A stretch of DNA of 9,312 nucleotides from Candidatus Woesearchaeota archaeon (GTDB taxonomy: Archaea > Nanobdellota > Nanobdellia > Woesearchaeales > UBA525): contig DUGD01000049.1 of the NCBI GenBank assembly GCA_013331575.1, positions 14,399 through 23,710 of the forward strand, written 5' to 3'. Positions 5,599-9,312 of the stretch are shown here, one piece after another. Below the pieces are notes generated by a model that was given only the letters and a program-made list of their open reading frames with translations, ran no database searches and was not told the DNA's origin. Position numbers and translations under genes: made by a program. Every line of letters begins with the position of its first letter. Positions within the stretch are counted from its first letter, which is position 1.

Positions 5599-5940
5599 AT
5601 GAACACGATCAAACGAATCATGCTCATCGCCATCGCATTCGTCTTCGCGACACTCTCGCTGCAAAGCGCCTTCGCGTACAACTACGGCGGATACGGCGGT
5701 TGCTACGGAGGTTGCGGCGGAGCTCCAATCTACCAGGCAGGCTACTGGCACAACTCGTACAGTTACGGCTGGAGCGGGTGGGGCTACAACAGAGTCTACT
5801 ACAACTACCATTATCCGTACAGTAACTACAACTATTACCAATACCCCAGTTATGGTTACGGCGGCATGTGGAACAGACACTACATGTACAACGTGTACCC
5901 TGTCGCAGTCGCATACCCCTTCCCAGGATACTACTGGTAG
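5599..5940 (+). CDS. Secreted Tyr/Gly-rich small protein
   Basis: 113 residues. The N-terminus is a classical signal peptide: MNTIKRIM, a hydrophobic core, and an AFA cleavage site after residue 26. The mature part of 87 residues has an extreme composition: roughly 26 tyrosines, many glycines and asparagines, five tryptophans, two cysteines (in GGCYGGCGG), two arginines, and no Lys, Asp, Glu, Leu or Thr. No enzyme motif is visible. Such Tyr/Gly-rich secreted chains are often structural, adhesive or self-associating, but that role is inference here and no family is recognised. Export would use the Sec pathway, to which SecD/SecF in this window contribute. It has its own TATA box and a direct repeat upstream. 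The next gene begins 9 bases after its stop, so the two are probably co-transcribed. Confidence 0.85.
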   Translation: MNTIKRIMLIAIAFVFATLSLQSAFAYNYGGYGGCYGGCGGAPIYQAGYWHNSYSYGWSGWGYNRVYYNYHYPYSNYNYYQYPSYGYGGMWNRHYMYNVYPVAVAYPFPGYYW

Positions 5941-5949
5941 GAACGTGTT

Positions 5950-6180
5950 ATGTCGCTTCTTGATCAGGTGCGGTCAGGGTATCGCATTGCAAAACGCGAA
6001 ATGTTTCTCGATACTCGGATGAAATCACTTCTTCATGCGACACAATCCGGCGTCGCTAAACAAGGAGCCATGGAATGCCTTATCGCAGAGATCGAAGCAG
6101 AGAAGCGAACGTTGCAAAAACCCCGCACCATCGCTGAAGAAGTCGGGTATGCCATCGGCACGTACTTCGATTACCGATAA
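5950..6180 (+). CDS. Small hypothetical protein (76 aa)
   Basis: Starts 9 bases after the stop of the Tyr-rich secreted protein on the same strand and ends 16 bases before the stop of the convergent gene. The sequence is a mixed-charge, mostly helical soluble protein, with a predicted helical middle (AMECLIAEIEAEKRTLQ, 40-56) and a more hydrophobic end (EEVGYAIGTYFDYR). There is no signal peptide, membrane segment or recognised motif. The tight spacing to the upstream gene, the balanced amino-acid composition and the ATG start support it as a real gene; another start cannot be excluded. Function unknown. It has no promoter of its own that I can see, so it is likely the second gene of a two-gene unit. 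Confidence 0.65.
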   Translation: MSLLDQVRSGYRIAKREMFLDTRMKSLLHATQSGVAKQGAMECLIAEIEAEKRTLQKPRTIAEEVGYAIGTYFDYR

Positions 6181-6196
6181 AGAGCGCACCCGCCGA

Positions 6197-7009
6197 CTAC
6201 GGACTCTTATTCTCCACTATCGTCTTGAGCGCCTCGATAAGCGCTAGCGCTTCACGGTAGTAGACCTCGAACTGGTCGCCCCGGATCTCCCTGATATCGC
6301 GGTGGACGATGCCTTTCTGCAAGTGGTAGAGCTCCCGCATCACAGGAACGAGCTTGTGATCGAGGAGTTTCTTCTTCACGAGCGCGTGTTCTAGCAGGTC
6401 TGCGATCCGTTCAGGCTCCGCAGGCATCTCGCCAGTCGCCATGAGCGCCGCATGCGACGCATCAATAGCAGCCCAATAGAGATCGACCGTTGCCGAGAGC
6501 AGATGCTGCTGCGCGCTGCGAAGCGTACTGCCTGTGCGAGCATAGTACGTGTAGATGGCCTCTCGGCTCGGACGTATGCGGCCTTCGTCGAGGAGCATCT
6601 GTACCGGCGTGAAAAACCCTTTGTCGACGAGCGGGACTCCATCGCGGAGCATGTTGATGACGACTGGATCGCCCTGTCGCGAGTATTCCCAGAAGGTGCT
6701 GAGTTTGAGCGTATTGATGTGGAGCAGCGGCGAGACTTTCTCCGAGCATTTATGCACGATAAGTCGGTACGCTTCCGTGACCTCCGGCGTCACGACTTTC
6801 TCGACGTCATCGACGATGAGAAGCACATCGATATCGGCGTGTCCGGATGTGGGATGCGTCGTGCAACTGCCGAAGAGCACTGCCGCTTTGAGGAAATCGC
6901 CAAGCTCTTTCTCTACGAGTTTCGCGAACTTGAACGCTTTCGCGTGATCGTCTTTGCGCGGGGTCCGTTTGCCGACGCGCAGCCTATGCTGTATAGAGAA
7001 CTCTGTCAC
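6197..7009 (-). CDS. Nucleotidyltransferase domain protein with C-terminal HEPN-like domain
   Basis: 270 residues from a GTG start at 7009, with GGTG-rich sequence before it and a TATA box about 40 bases upstream. The N-terminal half has the minimal nucleotidyltransferase signature: AAVLFGSCTT (42-51, with GS at 47-48) followed by ADIDVLLIVDD (58-68, Asp 59 and 61). The third acidic residue normally found on a later strand is not obvious (LLHINTLKL, 95-103). The C-terminal half (about 150-265) is all-helical and HEPN-like; the position of the RNxxxH ribonuclease motif reads QKGIVH (231-236), so His236 is kept but the Arg is replaced by Gln. MNT and HEPN are usually separate antitoxin and toxin genes; here they are one chain. 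The last codons converge with the 76-residue gene. A role in nucleotide transfer to protein or RNA is inference. Confidence 0.85.
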   Translation of the reverse strand: MTEFSIQHRLRVGKRTPRKDDHAKAFKFAKLVEKELGDFLKAAVLFGSCTTHPTSGHADIDVLLIVDDVEKVVTPEVTEAYRLIVHKCSEKVSPLLHINTLKLSTFWEYSRQGDPVVINMLRDGVPLVDKGFFTPVQMLLDEGRIRPSREAIYTYYARTGSTLRSAQQHLLSATVDLYWAAIDASHAALMATGEMPAEPERIADLLEHALVKKKLLDHKLVPVMRELYHLQKGIVHRDIREIRGDQFEVYYREALALIEALKTIVENKSP

Positions 7010-7046
7010 CCACTCACACCTCTTTCTACTATTATTGCGAGAAGGG

Positions 7047-7055
7047 ATATTTAAA
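7047..7055 (-). promoter_or_regulatory. TATA box of the nucleotidyltransferase-HEPN gene
   Basis: On the minus strand TTTAAATAT, read from 7055 to 7047. Initiation about 26 bases downstream (near 7025) gives a leader of about 16 bases before the GTG at 7009. The core TTTAAA is palindromic, so activity towards the plus strand cannot be excluded. Confidence 0.7.
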
Positions 7056-7099
7056 GGTTGTCGTCTGTGTGGCTCTGAGGCAGATCATTACTGTTTGCG

Positions 7100-7208
7100 T
7101 GTTGTGGCGGTGCATCTGTGACAGTAGTCCATATGCGACTGCCGTCGGCTGCGGCCAAATGACGGCAGTCTGGATACGCACCAAGGCCACAACAATACTA
7201 CTTATTGC
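7100..7208 (-). ncRNA. Structured element, copy B (putative ncRNA of unknown family)
   Basis: On the minus strand, reading from 7208: GCAATAAG (7208-7201), seven bases, GTTGTGGCCTTGG (7193-7181), TATCCAGAC (7176-7168), GTCGCATATGGACT (7139-7126), GCCACAACA (7108-7100). The fold is continuous: 7193-7186 with 7108-7101 (8 bp, GTTGTGGC/GCCACAAC); CTT bulge; GGTGC (7182-7178) with GCACC (7113-7109); TCCA (7174-7171) with TGGA (7131-7128); a perfect 10-bp helix GACTGCCGTC (7170-7161) with GACGGCAGTC (7146-7137); a four-base bulge; and GGC/GCC closing a CGCA loop (7156-7147). The element lies between the TIM-barrel gene (stop at 7308, about 100 bases upstream) and the promoter of the nucleotidyltransferase-HEPN gene. 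It is the compact form; copy A carries 110 extra bases. Strand is assigned from the shared orientation with the flanking genes in both copies. Confidence 0.62.
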
Positions 7209-7307
7209 CTAAGAGCCCGTCTGTGTTCTGCAGCATCACCTAACTACCTGGTAAAGATGCCGTTCTATTAGACTATGATGCTCGAACAAACAGAAACTGC
7301 TTACCTA

Positions 7308-9200
7308 TCAATCGAATCCTAGCTCGCTCCAGGGTTGCCATTCGTTGCTAGGAGCGTATGCGCCTACGACGTACGTAGTGGGGTTCGTGTGCCCGAAGTA
7401 GCTTCTGTTGATGCCGCCCCACCCGCGCATGCCTGATTGCTGTCCGGCAGGAACGCTGCTTATGGGTGCGCCGAACGCACGCCATGTCTCCGTGAGAATG
7501 CGGCCCTGACCGAAACCGCCAGTATCTTCCTCATGACCTTCAGCGATGATATTGCCCTTGAACCCTGCTTTCGTCATCTCCTGTACCACACCAGCGACAT
7601 CGAACGATCCTTGGCCTGCGGGCAAGTGCGAGTGCTCTCCGGTTATGCTATCGACGACTTGTACTCCGCCGACAACCCCTTCTTTGACCATGTTCACCGC
7701 TTCCACCTTCATCCACTCCTGGAACCGCTTGAGGTGTTTCTCATCGGTCTCGCCGTCTTCGCGCGCGAAGTGCTTGTACCACATGGCGAGGTGGCTTGTA
7801 TCGAGCATGCCTTTGATGTGCGTCTTCGCTGCGTTCGACGCCGCGTCCTTGTCGTATCCTTTCGCGATAAGCGCGTCTTTCATCTTCTCGCGTGATTTCT
7901 TGATGAGATCTATGAACTCGCGTGGGTGACCGCCGTAGGCATCACCCGCCCATCCTAATTCAGGACCGATGTAGACCGGCCGCTCCAGATTGCGTTCTTT
8001 CGTCACTTGCATCGCTTCGATGCCGAGTTGCGCGTAGCTCTCGAACGATCTATCTTGCGCGAAATTCTGAGGGGTCCGGATATTGCCTATCTTATCCTCG
8101 ACCTCACGCAAGTTCATTTTCGCGGCGAGCGCCTGCTCTTGGAATCCCCGTATGGTCTCGAGGTGACGGTTGATCTGATGCTGCACCGCTTCGCTAGGGT
8201 TCATGCCGAGAAGTTTCTCCCGTTCGGCAGATGGCATCTCGCCGCGCATACGCATTCCCGCGATGACATTGCTCGTGACCCACTCCCGTTTGGCCTCCGG
8301 GCTCATTCCACCCTCGATCTTCTTCGCGAAATCACGTTCTTTCTTGAAGTCGTCGAGTTGACCATAGTAGGTGCTAAGATCGTGACCGTAGTAGGAGACT
8401 TGGCCTCGTGCCTGCGCTAGCTGCGACGAGAGTTTCCGCTCATAGTACCACTCCTCGGGTTTTTTCCGCTTATCCCCTGTGAGGCCTAAACGGTCGTTGT
8501 GCGCTTTCGTGCGTTTCTCGACATCGTCCCAATTAAGGAACTCGACTTGGAGCTGTCCTGAAGAGTCCATGAGGGGGACGAGTTTCGTATATGCCTCTTT
8601 ATCATCGGGATCGACGTATTTTCCTTCGTAATCTATCAAGTCGGTCGGTTTGAGCTTGCGGCCTGTAGGATCGACTTTGAGATTCGCATCTCCCGCAGTC
8701 CTGTATTTCGGCAAGGTCACCTTATCATCGGTTTGGACCACGGATTCCCTGATCGGCTCCCCAGTCCGTGCATCAACGAGATATTTCGTGATCTTCGCTT
8801 TCTTGATATCTTTGAGCTCCTCAGGAGTATTGCCGAAGAATATCTTCTTGCCATTACCATCCTTGTTCCATTCCGCGTCGATGACGGAGCGGTTGAACTC
8901 TTGGCTCCAGAGATCGACACATCCGCCCCGGCTGACATCGGCCGCGAACCGTATCGCATCGCGCACCTTGTTCATGTCGGCGTGGCGTTTCTGCTCAGAG
9001 AGACGGCCGCTTTGCGGGTCGAATCCGGCAAGACCGCTGATCTGCGCAGGCGATAGCTCCACGCCGATGATATCCACGCCGGTCGCTTTCGCTTTCTCGC
9101 GAAGCGCGGCACGCACCTCTTTGCCGTATGCGCTCGGACCTGAGCTGATGCCGCCGCGGCCGCCGGGACCGAAGACTATCTGTATCTTGCTCGTGCCCAT
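7308..9200 (-). CDS. Xylose-isomerase-like TIM-barrel protein with a large internal insertion
   Basis: 630 residues from the ATG at 9200. The N-terminal part (KIQIVFGPGGRGG, 5-17; VDIIGVELSPAQISG, 42-56; RGGCVDLWSQEF, 91-102) and the C-terminal part (about 405-580) together look like the xylose isomerase/AP endonuclease family 2 barrel. Candidate metal and substrate ligands are Glu414 in YIGPELGW, Asp467 and His470 in MLDTSHLAMW, Asp517, His523/His525 in GEHSHLPAGQG, and Glu554/His556 in IIAEGHEED. Between them, about 110-400, is a charged, partly coiled-coil insertion not found in ordinary 280-residue family members. I recall similar long proteins in Woesearchaeota-type genomes; the substrate is unknown (sugar isomerase/epimerase activity would be inference). 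The same frame continues protein-like upstream of the ATG for 36 codons to a TAA at 9309-9311, so the true start is uncertain. Confidence 0.85.
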   Translation of the reverse strand: MGTSKIQIVFGPGGRGGISSGPSAYGKEVRAALREKAKATGVDIIGVELSPAQISGLAGFDPQSGRLSEQKRHADMNKVRDAIRFAADVSRGGCVDLWSQEFNRSVIDAEWNKDGNGKKIFFGNTPEELKDIKKAKITKYLVDARTGEPIRESVVQTDDKVTLPKYRTAGDANLKVDPTGRKLKPTDLIDYEGKYVDPDDKEAYTKLVPLMDSSGQLQVEFLNWDDVEKRTKAHNDRLGLTGDKRKKPEEWYYERKLSSQLAQARGQVSYYGHDLSTYYGQLDDFKKERDFAKKIEGGMSPEAKREWVTSNVIAGMRMRGEMPSAEREKLLGMNPSEAVQHQINRHLETIRGFQEQALAAKMNLREVEDKIGNIRTPQNFAQDRSFESYAQLGIEAMQVTKERNLERPVYIGPELGWAGDAYGGHPREFIDLIKKSREKMKDALIAKGYDKDAASNAAKTHIKGMLDTSHLAMWYKHFAREDGETDEKHLKRFQEWMKVEAVNMVKEGVVGGVQVVDSITGEHSHLPAGQGSFDVAGVVQEMTKAGFKGNIIAEGHEEDTGGFGQGRILTETWRAFGAPISSVPAGQQSGMRGWGGINRSYFGHTNPTTYVVGAYAPSNEWQPWSELGFD

Positions 9201-9308
9201 GTGGATATTCTTCTCGAGCTCCTGCAGGATGTTCCCCGTGCCGACGTCGATGCTCGTCGTGCCGATCTGGCTGATAGGTATGAGTGGCCGTTCGATATCG
9301 GAGCTTGA
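9201..9308 (-). other. Possible N-terminal coding extension of the TIM-barrel protein
   Basis: In frame with the ATG at 9200, the minus strand upstream is open for 36 codons back to a TAA (9309-9311). Its translation is protein-like: ERPLIPISQIGTTSIDVGTG, then a helix NILQELEKNIH running directly into MGTSKIQIVF. It contains no ATG, GTG or TTG. Either it is a coding-like leader, a rare start codon is used, or a frameshift or sequence error at the window edge has separated the real start. Confidence 0.4.
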
Positions 9309-9312
9309 TTAG

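Noticed and set aside
6452..7054. Plus-strand open frame of 200 codons opposite the nucleotidyltransferase-HEPN gene
   Set aside because: The minus-strand gene shows clear GS...DID and HEPN-like motifs with a correctly placed TATA box; the opposite frame is an Arg/Asp/Glu-rich shadow.
7100..7193. Integron attC site
   Set aside because: The hairpin with bulged bases and complementary ends is reminiscent of attC, but the ends run GTT...AAC instead of RYYYAAC...GTTRRRY, the GTTGTGG end breaks the RRR rule, and no integrase or cassette array is present.
7100..7208. Canonical archaeal H/ACA guide RNA
   Set aside because: The ACA-containing 3' end and the internal loop are suggestive, but no kink-turn or K-loop with GA pairs is visible, and the internal loop is strongly asymmetric (14 versus 3 bases).

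Overview
The window reads as archaeal chromosome, most likely from a DPANN-type lineage (Woesearchaeota/Nanoarchaeota-like; the exact lineage is inference). Evidence: an archaeal-order secF-secD pair, a tRNA-Val without an encoded CCA end, TATA boxes 25-26 bases upstream of several start codons (including apparently leaderless messages), and protein families I associate with DPANN genomes (an Rx4-6H-less nucleotidyltransferase-HEPN protein, a very long xylose-isomerase-like TIM-barrel protein, and disordered proteins with a short N-terminal helical unit). No transposase, integrase, phage gene or CRISPR array is visible.

Layout. Positions 2-2218 (+) hold the end of secF and a complete secD, the membrane subunits that assist Sec export. 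A tRNA-Val(GAC) lies at 2368-2439, then a class I methyltransferase (2494-3000). A gene-free stretch of about 600 bases (3001-3596) carries a large structured element (copy A) and further strong hairpins. Next are a polytopic DUF1189-like membrane protein (3597-4358), a long disordered protein ending in a PCNA-binding-like tail (4422-5453), a secreted Tyr/Gly-rich protein (5599-5940) and a 76-residue hypothetical protein (5950-6180). On the minus strand are a nucleotidyltransferase-HEPN protein (7009-6197), a second copy of the structured element (copy B, about 7208-7100) and a TIM-barrel protein (9200-7308) whose reading frame may extend further towards the window edge.

The most notable observation is the pair of structured elements. 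Copy A (+, about 3109-3310) and copy B (-, about 7208-7100) share collinear sequence blocks, and both fold into the same multi-tier hairpin. In the central 10-bp helix and the apical 3-bp helix the two copies differ at most positions, but the changes are compensatory. That covariation indicates a conserved structured RNA, or possibly a structured DNA element, that I cannot match to RNase P RNA, SRP RNA, C/D or canonical H/ACA guides. Each copy lies about 100 bases downstream of a same-strand gene and upstream of the promoter of the next one.

The genes do not form one obvious pathway. SecF/SecD, the secreted Tyr-rich protein and the DUF1189-like protein concern the cell envelope; the PIP-tailed protein, if real, would connect to the replication clamp.
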